Shown here: piece after piece, positions 27,101-35,329 of the stretch
How positions within the stretch are numbered: the first letter of the stretch is position 1
Layout of the letters: each line of letters begins with the position of its first letter
Source of the DNA: an uncultured Treponema sp.
GTDB lineage: Bacteria > Spirochaetota > Spirochaetia > Treponematales > Treponemataceae
Reading direction: 5' to 3'
Assembly: GCA_947166355.1 (NCBI GenBank)
Contig: CAMVDX010000003.1
Location: 124,001-188,000 of the forward strand
Length of the DNA stretch: 64,000 nt
The notes under the pieces: generated by a model
Databases searched by the model: none
What the model saw: only the letters and a program-made list of their open reading frames with translations
What the model was told of the DNA's origin: nothing
Made by a program: the position numbers and the translations under genes

Positions 27101-27835
27101 GGTTTCAAAAAGCTTGAAGGATTCAATTTCATCAAAATCAAAAATAATACGGGTTGCCTGTTCATCGCAAGGCAGGAAGATATCCAGAACCTCACCGCGA
27201 AGACTGAACTCTCCACGTACATTTACCTTTGGAACACGGATGTAGCCCATTGCAGCAAGCTTTTGTGCAATGTTTGTGGTATCAAATTTATCGCCTTTAT
27301 TCAGTTTGAAAGAAAGCTTTTTGAGGTATTCCGGAGACGGCATTGGAGACATAAAAGCCCGCTGAGTAAAAAGAAAAATGCGGGGAGTTTCTTTAAAGGT
27401 GATTACGTCTTTTTTTGAGAGCAGTTTTGAAAGTACACCGGCTCTTTTACCAAAGGTGACAGAACCACGGGCTGCCGGTCTGTAAGGAACTGTTCCCCAG
27501 TCCGGAAAAATGAAAACTTCGGCTTCTTCAAAAATGGCAGAAAAATCCTCTGCAATATCGCGGGCATCGGCTTCTGTCGGAACGACAATAATCAAATCAG
27601 AAGAAAAAACTTTATACTGTGGAGCACCTTTGCTGGAGGCGGAATACTGTGCAGACTGAACTGCTTTAAGGTGATTTGAGCGGCTGACTTCTGCAGTAAA
27701 ATAGCTGAAAAGGCTTCCGTGAAGGCCTTCAATGTTCAAAGGGAAAGTACTTTTTTCATCAAAAAAAGCTGCGGCAGTATCGCGGATTTCGCTCTGTTTG
27801 TGTAATATTTCGTCTATAGAAGTTAATGATTTCAT
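24197..27835 (-). CDS. mfd: Transcription-repair coupling factor Mfd
   Basis: ATP-driven translocase that removes stalled RNA polymerase and recruits UvrA. 1212 aa with, in order, a UvrB-like N-terminal module (EVFIFPDWGTVPYRP), the RNA-polymerase interaction domain (LNPGDYVVHVNWGIGLFHGIE) and the RecG-like helicase core. The core has Walker A GDVGYGKTEIAMRAAFKA, Walker B DEEQRFGV, SATPIPRTL and QLRGRVGRS. The C-terminal TRCF domain follows. An insertion of about 30 Ala/Gly/Glu-rich residues near position 295 is lineage-specific. Confidence 0.97.
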   Translation of the reverse strand: MKSLTSIDEILHKQSEIRDTAAAFFDEKSTFPLNIEGLHGSLFSYFTAEVSRSNHLKAVQSAQYSASSKGAPQYKVFSSDLIIVVPTEADARDIAEDFSAIFEEAEVFIFPDWGTVPYRPAARGSVTFGKRAGVLSKLLSKKDVITFKETPRIFLFTQRAFMSPMPSPEYLKKLSFKLNKGDKFDTTNIAQKLAAMGYIRVPKVNVRGEFSLRGEVLDIFLPCDEQATRIIFDFDEIESFKLFETDTQTTTGSRNDVLIYPTKEILWTEELIEKARTRLAEYQATAIKEDGAGTAENAAEAGGTGEGADFSVHLPLTENAQKYLDNLLTGLSVSGEAEGEEFLYQLVNDRPHSILDYIDENTFVLFYNYDKQENAKLTINREYNKLYRTSREEYPVLPPDMVLLDYENLLENISKCILFRTLQKQEDKDSVYHFQIGAEPARSFFGNINFMKEELTELQNAGWNIFIFTDNENQQLRIHEIFKDFTDIQDDGAVHPVILIPKAISAGFRLPEAKLLVIQENEIFGRRQYIPKSVNKAKSKAIDTFVELNPGDYVVHVNWGIGLFHGIERVKAMGNERDYIKLEYADNEIAFVPIEQVNLVQRYIGNEGDKPRLDRIGSKSWESRKNKVKQAVEDIAQKLIDLYSRRQASVGFAFPKETEWQAAFEAAFPYEDTPDQITVTEEIKADMEKPVPMDRLICGDVGYGKTEIAMRAAFKAVMGGKQVAFLAPTTILAEQHYETCKSRFKNFPVKIERLSRFVAPAEQKKILAKVAAGEVDILVGTHRIIQKDVTFKKLGLMIIDEEQRFGVKDKEKLKVMKNNIDCLTMSATPIPRTLHMSLLKIRDMSLLTTPPQNRQAIETVVDEFTDERVAQAIRREIERGGQVFYLHNRVESLQEIRRKVETLVPEVLVDVAHGQMTSTQLEEIFHRFKMGGFHVLIATTIIENGIDIPNVNTIIIDRADMYGVSQLYQLRGRVGRSDRQAYAYLLYPENKALSEVAMKRLQVISDFTELGSGFKIAMKDMEIRGAGNLLGRDQSGDVYSVGFDMYVRLLNEAVNRLALQKDYKEDSEVLMEMEYTGFIPDSYIINPQIKMEIYKKIAAVTDDAEFDAVLGELSDRFGPIPEEVSSLLALAEIRIICRKLSIKSIKERQGEVAVEFQQVSNISIDKILKLIKDNPGTVRLNAKLPNYIYIKLGKIGLKEKSEFIREKLSQLA

Positions 27836-27891
27836 TTTAAAATACCGATAATAATAAAGTAAAAGAAAAACTTTTTACTCAGGAGAATACG

Positions 27892-28869
27892 TTGAAAATT
27901 CGTAAACTGATTTCGATTATATCAATTCTTTTTGTTTTTGGACAGATGGCAGCCTTTGCAGAGGAAAATACTGTTGATTTTAGTAATGCGCAGGTCTCAA
28001 TTAAATATTACAACCGTACTGTTTACTATCCGGGAACTGCAGATGAGGCTCCTGTTTTAGTTCATGTAACAATCAAAAATAATGGACCAGAAACTCTGCG
28101 TTTTAAGCTTGCTGATGACCGTTCCTTCAGTATGGATTTTAATGCCTATACTGTAAAAAATGCCAGACTGGAGCAGACCGAAAATATCATTGAAAAACGA
28201 ACTACAAATCAGACTGTATATTTCCGAGAAATTGCACTTGAGCAGGGAGAAGAATATTCTTTCGTAGAAAATGTAAAGAACTTTTTGAAGATAGAAGATC
28301 CGTCAGTTTATTATCTTGAGTTATTCTTTTATCCGGAATTATATAAATCAAAATATCTTACATTAAAATCTAATCGTCTTACTCTTGAAGTTCGCCCTTC
28401 TCCATCAGCTGCTTCTTCAAATTTTGTTGCAGTAAAAAGTGAAACTGTTGAGCTTTTGAAACCTCAGGATATTTCTCCTGATAAGGTTGTTGAACAGACA
28501 ATTATTGCACGTCAGAAATCGCTTTGGGATCAGTACTTTTTGTATATGGATATAGAATCATTAATTCAGAGAAATCCATCTCTTAAGAAAAAATATATTA
28601 CTGTATCTGCTGAAGAGCGTACAAGAATGATTCAGTCTTTCAAGGGAGATTTGATGCAGTCTCGAATTGAAAATGATATCGTTGCAGTTCCAGAGAGTTT
28701 CCAGATTGAAAAGACAACTTACTCTCCAACAGAAGGAAGTGTTACAGTAATTGAATGGTTTAAGTATCCGAACTTTAGTGAAAAGAAACGATATACTTAT
28801 AAAGTATGGCAGCGTGAAGGAATCTGGAAGATTTATGATTATACTGTTGTAAATCTTGGAACAGAATAA
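27892..28869 (+). CDS. Secreted hypothetical protein
   Basis: 325 aa with a signal peptide (residues 1-23, AAFA-EE). The first half is beta-rich and could be an Ig-like domain (VQVSIKYYNRTVYYPG...VLVHVTIKNNGPETL). The second half has a helical linker and a C-terminal strand-rich part (KVWQREGIWKIYDYTV), resembling NTF2/SnoaL-like ends. TTG start behind AGGAG. It heads a three-gene unit. Family not recognised; probably spirochaete-specific. Confidence 0.7.
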   Translation: MKIRKLISIISILFVFGQMAAFAEENTVDFSNAQVSIKYYNRTVYYPGTADEAPVLVHVTIKNNGPETLRFKLADDRSFSMDFNAYTVKNARLEQTENIIEKRTTNQTVYFREIALEQGEEYSFVENVKNFLKIEDPSVYYLELFFYPELYKSKYLTLKSNRLTLEVRPSPSAASSNFVAVKSETVELLKPQDISPDKVVEQTIIARQKSLWDQYFLYMDIESLIQRNPSLKKKYITVSAEERTRMIQSFKGDLMQSRIENDIVAVPESFQIEKTTYSPTEGSVTVIEWFKYPNFSEKKRYTYKVWQREGIWKIYDYTVVNLGTE

Positions 28870-28892
28870 TTAAATAACGGCGGCAGAAAAAA

Positions 28893-29564
28893 ATGAAAGC
28901 ACTCGTTATTTCAGATAGAACAGAAATAATAGATTTTGTAACTCCCCTGTTAAAAGAAAAAGGCTTTGATTTAATTCATTACAGATGGATTATCAAAGCT
29001 CTGGATAATATTGAAGAGATTCAGCCTGATATAATTGTACTTAGTGCTGGTGAATATCCACGACATTGGAAAACTCTTGCAGGCTTTGTTCAGAGTGGAA
29101 TCGGTGGTAATGATGTAAAAGTTTATCTTTATGAGACTTCTCCACTTTCAGAAGATGATGAGAAAAAGGCTGAAGATCTTGGAGTAATTTCATTTGTCGA
29201 AGGATTTCAAAAAGATTATGATTCTAAAGCTGTTAATAAAGCTGCTGAAAAATCAGTAGTAATAGAGACAATAGAAAAGCAGTCTGATATTTCTGATGCA
29301 TTAGATGAAGAAGATGATGAAATCATAGATGAACGTTTATATACAAATGTTGAAATTGCCTATAATGAACCGCTTGGAATTATTCATTTTGGTACAGGCA
29401 GATATTATGAAGATGAAAAAATTATTGAACTTGAATCTAAGCTAACTAACGGTAGTTTGTTAAAATATATAAGTCTTTTTGATGGTAATAACGTTATTTC
29501 TTTTTCTGGAACAGTTGAAAATATTGTTGACGGACTTGCAAGTATAAAGGTATGTGAATTATGA
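28893..29564 (+). CDS. Hypothetical protein with receiver-like N-terminus
   Basis: 223 aa. Residues 1-110 have the alternating strand-helix layout of a response-regulator receiver (MKALVISDRTEIIDFVTPLL, DIIVLSAGEYP), but the phosphoacceptor Asp is not evident, so it may be a pseudo-receiver. A charged linker (DALDEEDDEIIDE) leads to a small beta domain. It overlaps the next gene by 4 nt. Confidence 0.6.
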   Translation: MKALVISDRTEIIDFVTPLLKEKGFDLIHYRWIIKALDNIEEIQPDIIVLSAGEYPRHWKTLAGFVQSGIGGNDVKVYLYETSPLSEDDEKKAEDLGVISFVEGFQKDYDSKAVNKAAEKSVVIETIEKQSDISDALDEEDDEIIDERLYTNVEIAYNEPLGIIHFGTGRYYEDEKIIELESKLTNGSLLKYISLFDGNNVISFSGTVENIVDGLASIKVCEL

Positions 29565-29974
29565 AAAAGAAAAAGACTAAAGAAGCAAAATTTTTCTGTG
29601 AAAGCTGTGGCTCAGAAGTTCCTCGTAATTCCAGAACCTGCCCTACCTGCGGTAAATTTTTTGCCTCTGTAAGATGTCCTCAATGTGGCAGAATTGGAAG
29701 TAATGAAGATTTTATAAACGGCTGTCCTACCTGCGGCTATGCAGTAAATCCTGATGATGGATTTGGCCATCATGGTTCAGGGATTTATAATAATTCAAAT
29801 GGAAACGGAAGCTTAAAAGCAAGATATGGTGTAAAAGGACTTCTTGGAATTGGAAGAAATAACTCAGGAAATATTAGCGGGAGATATGTTGAATCAAGTC
29901 TTCCGTGGTGGGTTTATCTGGTTTCAATTCTGATTCTGTTAATTCTTGTAATCGGACTGTACAGCTGTTTGTAA
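29561..29974 (+). CDS. Double zinc-ribbon protein with C-terminal membrane helix
   Basis: 137 aa. Two zinc-ribbon units are visible: CESCG...CPTCG (residues about 13-30) and CPQCG...CPTCG (about 39-57). A Gly/Asn-rich linker then leads to one membrane helix (about 116-136). This is the layout of small zinc-ribbon membrane proteins of unknown role. It is translationally coupled to the preceding gene. Confidence 0.75.
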   Translation: MKKKKTKEAKFFCESCGSEVPRNSRTCPTCGKFFASVRCPQCGRIGSNEDFINGCPTCGYAVNPDDGFGHHGSGIYNNSNGNGSLKARYGVKGLLGIGRNNSGNISGRYVESSLPWWVYLVSILILLILVIGLYSCL

Positions 29975-30049
29975 ATGGATTGCTTCGTCGCTTCGTTCCT
30001 CGCAATGACGATATAGTTGTCATTGCGAGTCGAAGGTGAATCAATCCAT
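29975..30049. repeat. Two inverted copies of the palindromic repeat
   Basis: ATGGATTGCTTCGTCGCTTC...GCAATGACG is followed by the opposite orientation GTCATTGCGAG...CAATCCAT. The pair can form one long hairpin and could end transcription of the preceding unit. Confidence 0.85.
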
Positions 30050-30096
30050 ATATTGACTAAGAGGTCGGTTTTCATTAATATTAAATAACATTTTTA

Positions 30097-30180
30097 GCCC
30101 GGATGGTGGAATTGGTAGACACGCTTGGTTCAGGTCCAAGTGTCCTTACGGACATAGGAGTTCAAGTCTCCTTTCGGGTA
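30097..30180 (+). tRNA. tRNA-Leu (anticodon CAG)
   Basis: An 84-nt class II tRNA: acceptor GCCCGGA/TTCGGGT (with G1-U72 and G6-U67 wobbles), D arm TGGTGGAATTGGTAGACACG, anticodon loop TTCAGGT in CTTGG/CCAAG, variable arm TGTCCTTACGGACA and T arm AGGAG-TTCAAGT-CTCCT. Its 3' part is antisense to the end of the following pseudouridine synthase gene. Confidence 0.94.
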
Positions 30181-30942
30181 CTCAAAAGAAATTCTAGTTG
30201 CAGAAAACAAAAGGTTTTCTGCTTTTTTTATGCCTGAATTTGAATTATAAAGTAAGTCACCCCTAACAGGAAGCCCAGCCCAGGCTAAATGACAGCGAAC
30301 CTGATGCCTGTAGCCTTCTGTGATTTTACATTCCACAAAAACAGTTTTCTTATCATCACTGATTTTTGTTATTGAAATACTGGTTGTGTAAAGCTTTTGT
30401 TTTCCGAGTTTTGAAAGTGCTGCTTTACCGGATTCTTCTGTTACCGGACGGACTTCTTTGCGACCTTCTCCATAGGGGCGAAAGAAGGATGTTAATGAAA
30501 TGGTTTGCTTCGTCGCTTGCACTCCTCGCAATGACAAGTCTTTTTGTACTCGCAATGATAAATCTTTTTTTACTTGCAAAGGAAGTGGAGGAAAACCTCC
30601 GAGTTCTTTAGCATTTTCGCTCAGTATGTCACATTCAGCTTCATAATATTTTATAAAGCGCCCTTCTCTTTGTTCTAAAGATAAAAAATCATAACAATCC
30701 TGAGTTGCGGCTATTACCATAAGGCCGTCAGTTGCAGTGTCCAGACGATGAAGCAATCCGTATTCAATTTCTTTTTTTCCGTGTACATTTTTAAGTTCTG
30801 GAAATAATTCAACAGCCTGTGAAAGTGCATTATCAGAAGAGTCAGCTTCCAGAGGTGCTGAAGCAAGTCCTTTGGGCTTATAAATAACGAGAAATGGTTT
30901 TTCTGCTGTTGGTTTTTTAAGAATTTCTATTTGGGTTGCCAC
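30130..30942 (-). CDS. RluA-family pseudouridine synthase with repeat-derived insert
   Basis: 270 aa. Isomerises uridine in rRNA or tRNA; the catalytic Asp is in GLLHRLDTATDGLMVIA. No S4 domain is present. Residues about 122-148 (KKDLSLRVQKDLSLRGVQA and neighbours) are encoded by an in-frame copy of the dispersed palindromic repeat. GTG at 30942 also falls inside a repeat shared with the upstream gene, so the exact start is uncertain. The last 17 codons run antisense through tRNA-Leu. Confidence 0.82.
   Translation of the reverse strand: MATQIEILKKPTAEKPFLVIYKPKGLASAPLEADSSDNALSQAVELFPELKNVHGKKEIEYGLLHRLDTATDGLMVIAATQDCYDFLSLEQREGRFIKYYEAECDILSENAKELGGFPPLPLQVKKDLSLRVQKDLSLRGVQATKQTISLTSFFRPYGEGRKEVRPVTEESGKAALSKLGKQKLYTTSISITKISDDKKTVFVECKITEGYRHQVRCHLAWAGLPVRGDLLYNSNSGIKKAENLLFSATRISFEYPKGDLNSYVRKDTWT
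30200..30229 (+). terminator. Intrinsic terminator of tRNA-Leu
   Basis: GCAGAAAAC-aaaag-GTTTTCTGC followed by seven T residues. It lies within the coding part of the opposing pseudouridine synthase gene, where it encodes KKAENLLFSATR. Confidence 0.85.
30501..30580. repeat. Palindromic repeat inserted in frame in a coding sequence
   Basis: TTTGCTTCGTCGCTTGCACTCC, then two CTCGCAATGA units spaced by about 20 nt. The insert keeps the reading frame of the pseudouridine synthase and adds about 27 residues, comparable to Rickettsia palindromic elements that persist inside genes. Confidence 0.75.
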
Positions 30943-31922
30943 GCCGCTACGCTCCTCGCAATGACGTCTCTTGAAAATTTTGCACGGAGTTTTTTTTCAA
31001 TTTTCTGAAAACGACCTGGAACCCGTGTGCGGAAGGTTGTATATTCTTCTGTTCCCGGGAGTTTAATTTTGAGCTGAACAGAATGAAGCATAAGAGTTGC
31101 TTCAGGAAAATTTGAGTCAGGCTTATTGTAAATCTGGTCTCCAAGAATCGGGCAGCCGAGATATTTCATATGAACGCGGATCTGATGGGTGCGCCCGGTT
31201 TTAAGACGAACTCGAATCAATGAATAATTTCCGTAACAGGCAATGCAGTGATAAAGTGTTCGGGCAAACTTACCGTCATCGGTTTCAGTCGAAGCTTTAA
31301 AGCGATGTCGGTTTTTAGGGTCTCGAATAATCTGCGTTCTGATATCACCTGTGCGCTGTTTTGGTCGGCCGCAGCAGATGCAGATGTATTCTTTTTGCAG
31401 AGATTTATCTTTAAATTGCTTTTGAAGAAATTCTTCACTGTCGCGGTTCTTTGCAGTTATGATTATTCCCGAGGTCTCCTTATCAAGCCGGTGCACAATT
31501 CCCGGCCGACGTCTCTCAAGAATTTCAGCAGCGCTCCCCTCCTTCAACTGTTCAACAGACTGTCTGCCCCAGTGATATAAAAGTGCATTTACAAGCGTGC
31601 CGTTCCAGTTGCCGCAGGCAGGGTGCGTTACCATTCCCTGAGCTTTATTTACAACAGTAACATTATCATCTTCATAAATAATATCGAGAGGAATATTTTC
31701 CGGATCAATGTTATCTGGAATATTGTCTTCCCACTGAATGTCAATCTGGTCTCCGGCTTTTACCTTTTGCGAAAGCTTAACTTTTTTGCCGTTTACAAGA
31801 ATTTCATTTACACCGCTTTTAAGCTTAGAACGGTTCATTCCGTTTGGGAGAGAAGCAATGAATTTGTCGAGTCGCTGCTGGTCAGGAAAATCCTGCGGCA
31901 CCTTTGCACTGAAAAACGGCAT
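30927..31922 (-). CDS. RluD-like pseudouridine synthase with S4 domain
   Basis: 331 aa. The N-terminal S4 RNA-binding domain (RLDKFIASLPNGMNRSKL...VNGKKVK) is followed by the catalytic domain, with the active-site Asp in GIVHRLDKETSGIIITAKN and the RTHQIRVHMKYLGCPILGD motif. It modifies rRNA, most likely 23S helix 69 if truly RluD. The last residues (RDVIARSVAAWQPK) are translated from a palindromic repeat and overlap the next gene's start. Confidence 0.9.
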   Translation of the reverse strand: MPFFSAKVPQDFPDQQRLDKFIASLPNGMNRSKLKSGVNEILVNGKKVKLSQKVKAGDQIDIQWEDNIPDNIDPENIPLDIIYEDDNVTVVNKAQGMVTHPACGNWNGTLVNALLYHWGRQSVEQLKEGSAAEILERRRPGIVHRLDKETSGIIITAKNRDSEEFLQKQFKDKSLQKEYICICCGRPKQRTGDIRTQIIRDPKNRHRFKASTETDDGKFARTLYHCIACYGNYSLIRVRLKTGRTHQIRVHMKYLGCPILGDQIYNKPDSNFPEATLMLHSVQLKIKLPGTEEYTTFRTRVPGRFQKIEKKLRAKFSRDVIARSVAAWQPK

Positions 31923-32440
31923 TATTCTTCAATCTCCTCAATCGGTTCTTCCTGGTCAGTTTTCTTTTGAGGCAGAGGCAATTCAATTGCATCAGGATCT
32001 TCGGAAATCGGATAAATTGAAATATCATCATAAGTCTTTTGTTTTGCACGTTTTTTTTTGTTGGAGCGTTTAACAATCTGAACTATTAAATCAGTAAGAC
32101 CGATTCCTGTTGAGATGCAGACCGAAGTTACGATAATTCCAAGCTGTTCATTTTGATTAAAATTTGATTTTGAAAAAATATCAGGCTTATAGGCAGAATC
32201 AAAATCATGCTTTATATAACGGTAAGTTGAATAGCCGAGCGTTGTATCAAGGGTAACAAAAGGAAGTGAACCCAAGGTAATAATTTCAAAACGGCGTAAA
32301 TCTTTTATAGACTGCGGAAGTTCATCATTATCATAAGGCTTAGGTGTAGTATCTTTTTTTTCCTGAGAAAAGGCAGGTACACTAAAATTAATCAAAAATG
32401 AGAATAAAAGGATTTTTGCAGTTAGACGATTTTTTTTCAT
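31922..32440 (-). CDS. Secreted or membrane hypothetical protein
   Basis: 172 aa with a signal peptide (residues 1-26), one hydrophobic segment (about 100-122, LGIIVTSVCISTGIGLTDLIVQIV) followed by a basic patch (KRSNKKKRAKQK), and an acidic C-terminus. It abuts the pseudouridine synthase by one base and overlaps yggS by 4 nt, so it is co-transcribed. Family not recognised. Confidence 0.7.
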   Translation of the reverse strand: MKKNRLTAKILLFSFLINFSVPAFSQEKKDTTPKPYDNDELPQSIKDLRRFEIITLGSLPFVTLDTTLGYSTYRYIKHDFDSAYKPDIFSKSNFNQNEQLGIIVTSVCISTGIGLTDLIVQIVKRSNKKKRAKQKTYDDISIYPISEDPDAIELPLPQKKTDQEEPIEEIEE

Positions 32441-33180
32441 TTAGTATAATCCCGTTCTCCAAAAATTGCAGTTCCAACTCTTACGAGAGTTGAGCCTTCT
32501 TCAATTGCAATTTCAAAGTCGCCCGACATTCCCATAGAAAGCTCTGTAAGCGGTAGTGAGGGAAACTGAGAACGAAGCTTTTGAGAAAGTTCGCGTAAGG
32601 TTGAAAAAGATTTTCTGATTAATTTTTCATCATCAGTAAACGGCGCCATTGTCATAAAGCCGTCTGGTATAATATGAGGAAAAGCTCCTTCGGCACATTC
32701 TTTAATTGATTCAATTAAAGCTTCCTCTGTTGTATAACCGGATTTTGAATCTTCACCGGTATGAACTTCGAAAAGGATTTTGATTCTGCGGTCAAGCTTT
32801 GCGCACTGTTTTTCAATTTCGCGGAGTAAGTCAAGGCGGTCTACAGATTGAATGCAGTCTGCAAATTCGACAGCTTTTTTGACCTTGTTAGATTGAAGCT
32901 GGCCAATCATGTGAACTGAGAGCTCGGGGTGTTGTGCGATAAGCGGAGGAAATTTTTCTGATGCTTCCTGAACACGATTTTCGCCAAATAAAAGTTGGCC
33001 TGCATTAAAGGCTTCAACTACAGCCTCAGCCGGATGAAACTTACTAACGGCCATTAGTTTAACAGAACCGGGAGTTCTGCCTGACTTTTTTTCTGCTTCT
33101 GAAATTCTGTTTCTGATAAGCTCGAGATTTTCTTTTATGCTGATTTTTTCACCGATACTTCCGCTCATATTTTCGTTCAT
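32437..33180 (-). CDS. yggS: PLP homeostasis protein YggS/PLPBP family
   Basis: 247-aa single-domain TIM-barrel protein that binds pyridoxal phosphate and buffers its pool. The PLP lysine is K47 in LMAVSKFHPAE; other family marks are LLFGENRVQEASEKF, HMIGQLQSNKVK, and LSMGMSGDFEIAIEEGSTLVR near the end. It overlaps rsmA by 4 nt. Confidence 0.93.
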   Translation of the reverse strand: MNENMSGSIGEKISIKENLELIRNRISEAEKKSGRTPGSVKLMAVSKFHPAEAVVEAFNAGQLLFGENRVQEASEKFPPLIAQHPELSVHMIGQLQSNKVKKAVEFADCIQSVDRLDLLREIEKQCAKLDRRIKILFEVHTGEDSKSGYTTEEALIESIKECAEGAFPHIIPDGFMTMAPFTDDEKLIRKSFSTLRELSQKLRSQFPSLPLTELSMGMSGDFEIAIEEGSTLVRVGTAIFGERDYTK

Positions 33181-34037
33181 TTTGAATCCTCAATTACATC
33201 AGAAAGTTTTAATAGCTCTGGCAAGGTCAGGACTTCTGCCCTCTTCATAATATCAATTCCGGCTTTTTCAAGACAGGCTACGGCAAGGTCGTTATTTTTA
33301 AGAAATTGTGAAAGATTGTTGCGCACGGTTTTTCTGCGTGAACTGAAAAGAGCTCTCTGCATTTTTATAAAAAGCTCGGGATTTTTACAGCATGGAAACT
33401 CTGCTTTTTTTGTAAACACAACAGCACGGGAGTCAACATTCGGTTTTGGCCAGAAATTACCGCCTGCCAAATCAAGCAGAGGCTTTACATCATAAGCCCA
33501 CTGACATAAGGCAGAAAATGAAGAGTAATCAGCAGTGCCAGGCTTTGCACACATGCGCTGTGCGACTTCTTTTTGTACTGTAAAAACACAACGATCAAAA
33601 CGAACGTTATTTTCGATTGTATCAGCAATGATTGTTGCAGCAATATTATAAGGAAGGTTACCGAAAAATCTGTCGGGCTTTCCTGCAGACTTAAACTGAT
33701 TCTTCCAGGTTTTCATGACATCACCTTCAACAATTCTGAAAGTACCCTTATTACTGAAGTCTTCAAAAAATCCGCTTATCAAAGAAGCAAAGCCGCGGTC
33801 AATTTCAAAAACCGTTAGGTCTGCCCCGCGTTCAAGAATTGTACTTGTCATTGCACCAAGACCTGGTCCTACTTCCCAAACCTTCATTCCTTCTGACAAT
33901 TCAAGGGCATCTACAAGACGGCGGCGTGCATCTTCGTTTATCAGAAAATTCTGACCGAATTTTTTCTGCATTGAAAAGCCGTTTACGTCGAGAACCTGTT
34001 TTAATTCAGCCGGTGAATTATAGTCGGGATGCTTCAA
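33177..34037 (-). CDS. rsmA: 16S rRNA dimethyladenosine transferase RsmA (KsgA)
   Basis: Dimethylates the two adjacent adenines of the 3' hairpin of 16S rRNA. The SAM-binding motif is VWEVGPGLGAMTSTIL, and motif IV is FGNLPYNIA. QKKFGQNFLINEDARRR near the N-terminus is the family signature. 286 aa, normal length. Confidence 0.95.
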   Translation of the reverse strand: MKHPDYNSPAELKQVLDVNGFSMQKKFGQNFLINEDARRRLVDALELSEGMKVWEVGPGLGAMTSTILERGADLTVFEIDRGFASLISGFFEDFSNKGTFRIVEGDVMKTWKNQFKSAGKPDRFFGNLPYNIAATIIADTIENNVRFDRCVFTVQKEVAQRMCAKPGTADYSSFSALCQWAYDVKPLLDLAGGNFWPKPNVDSRAVVFTKKAEFPCCKNPELFIKMQRALFSSRRKTVRNNLSQFLKNNDLAVACLEKAGIDIMKRAEVLTLPELLKLSDVIEDSK

Positions 34038-34060
34038 TTTTTTACTCCATTTTTGAATTA

Positions 34061-35329
34061 CTATAAATGAAAGTTTGGTACAAGTGAAAATAGCTTCACA
34101 AGTCTGTTGATTATAGTATACTGAAAATTTATAAAAATTCCACTAGGTATTGCAAGTACGGGAAATATAAGGCTTATGAAGATTAACAGAAGACCGCTGT
34201 AGATAAAAACTGTAACTAAGGGGGAAACAATTACGGAAGAAATAATTCCAATCGGACAGAAAGATCCGAAAATTTTGAGGGAAACAGGCGCTGTAAAGGT
34301 TTGTGCGCCCGTAGCAGCTGAAAGAGATGATGCAATTCGTTTAGGCATAAGCTTAGTCCAGAAACGACTGAAAATACGGCCTGTAAGGAGAATGCCTGTA
34401 AGTGCACCATAAGAAAGAATAAAACCTGCATTTTGAATATCCTGTGGACATAGAGCACTCTGAAAAAGAAATGAAAAACTGAGAATTGAAAGCATGTCAG
34501 GTTTTTCAGTTCCGGCAATCGTAGCGCATAGAGTAAGCATTGCACAGATAAATGCTCTTGTAAGAGAGGGAGAAAAGCCTGCAAACCATACAAAAACAAT
34601 AAGTGTTATAATTCTAAGAATGAAAGTAAATTTTTTTACGCCGGCCCTATTTCCAAAAAATATTGCAATTGCAGAAAACATAGAAAGATGCATTCCTGAA
34701 AGAGCCAGAATATGCGAAAGGCCTGCGAGCCGGAATGCATCAGCTGTTTCTTGAGAAGTGTATTCGCGCGAGCCGCAAAGTAAAGCAAGAAGAAGTCCTC
34801 CTGCTTCTCCCCAGCCAAACATAAGTCTTTTAAAATGAAGCCGCCAAAGCGCACGGAATCGGCTAAGTCTGCCAATAAAAGATGAAGCCCAGAATGCATT
34901 TTTACATTCTGTAATATAAAAGCCGCTTTCTGTATTTTTTCCCTTAAACACATAACGGCCACCTGTTTCATAAAGATAAGCTCCTCCCTTTGCTCGACTT
35001 GAAGATGAGAGCTTACCGGGTGAATATGCTTCGGCAAGTTCGGCAGGAATCATGATTTTCAATCTTCCTGAGGCAGATGAGCGGACAGCCCTTTTATCTG
35101 CAACCGTTTCAAGCTGGAACATAGCACTGTAGTATTTACCGTTTGTAGTTTTTGAAGGAGAAGAAAGAATTCTGCCTGAGACCTCAGAAAAATCTTTGGG
35201 AAGAATGAGGGCTTTTGGAGCCGTTCTGTCTGGAATTTTGAAAATACCGGAATAAAATACGAACAGACAGAATAATGAAGATATAAAAACCGGTTTCTTA
35301 AAATAAGTTGTTAAATTGTTTATTGCCAT
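34061..35329 (-). CDS. comEC: ComEC/Rec2-like membrane protein, short form
   Basis: 422 aa of ComEC competence-domain type. The N-terminal OB-like part is followed by the polytopic channel domain with the signature GLSHILALSGMHLSMFSA and GFSPSLTRAFICAMLTL. Full-length ComEC proteins (about 700 aa) end in a metallo-beta-lactamase nuclease domain, which is absent here. DNA uptake in Treponema is not established, so function is open. It overlaps the upstream HEAT-like gene by 10 nt. Confidence 0.82.
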   Translation of the reverse strand: MAINNLTTYFKKPVFISSLFCLFVFYSGIFKIPDRTAPKALILPKDFSEVSGRILSSPSKTTNGKYYSAMFQLETVADKRAVRSSASGRLKIMIPAELAEAYSPGKLSSSSRAKGGAYLYETGGRYVFKGKNTESGFYITECKNAFWASSFIGRLSRFRALWRLHFKRLMFGWGEAGGLLLALLCGSREYTSQETADAFRLAGLSHILALSGMHLSMFSAIAIFFGNRAGVKKFTFILRIITLIVFVWFAGFSPSLTRAFICAMLTLCATIAGTEKPDMLSILSFSFLFQSALCPQDIQNAGFILSYGALTGILLTGRIFSRFWTKLMPKRIASSLSAATGAQTFTAPVSLKIFGSFCPIGIISSVIVSPLVTVFIYSGLLLIFISLIFPVLAIPSGIFINFQYTIINRLVKLFSLVPNFHL

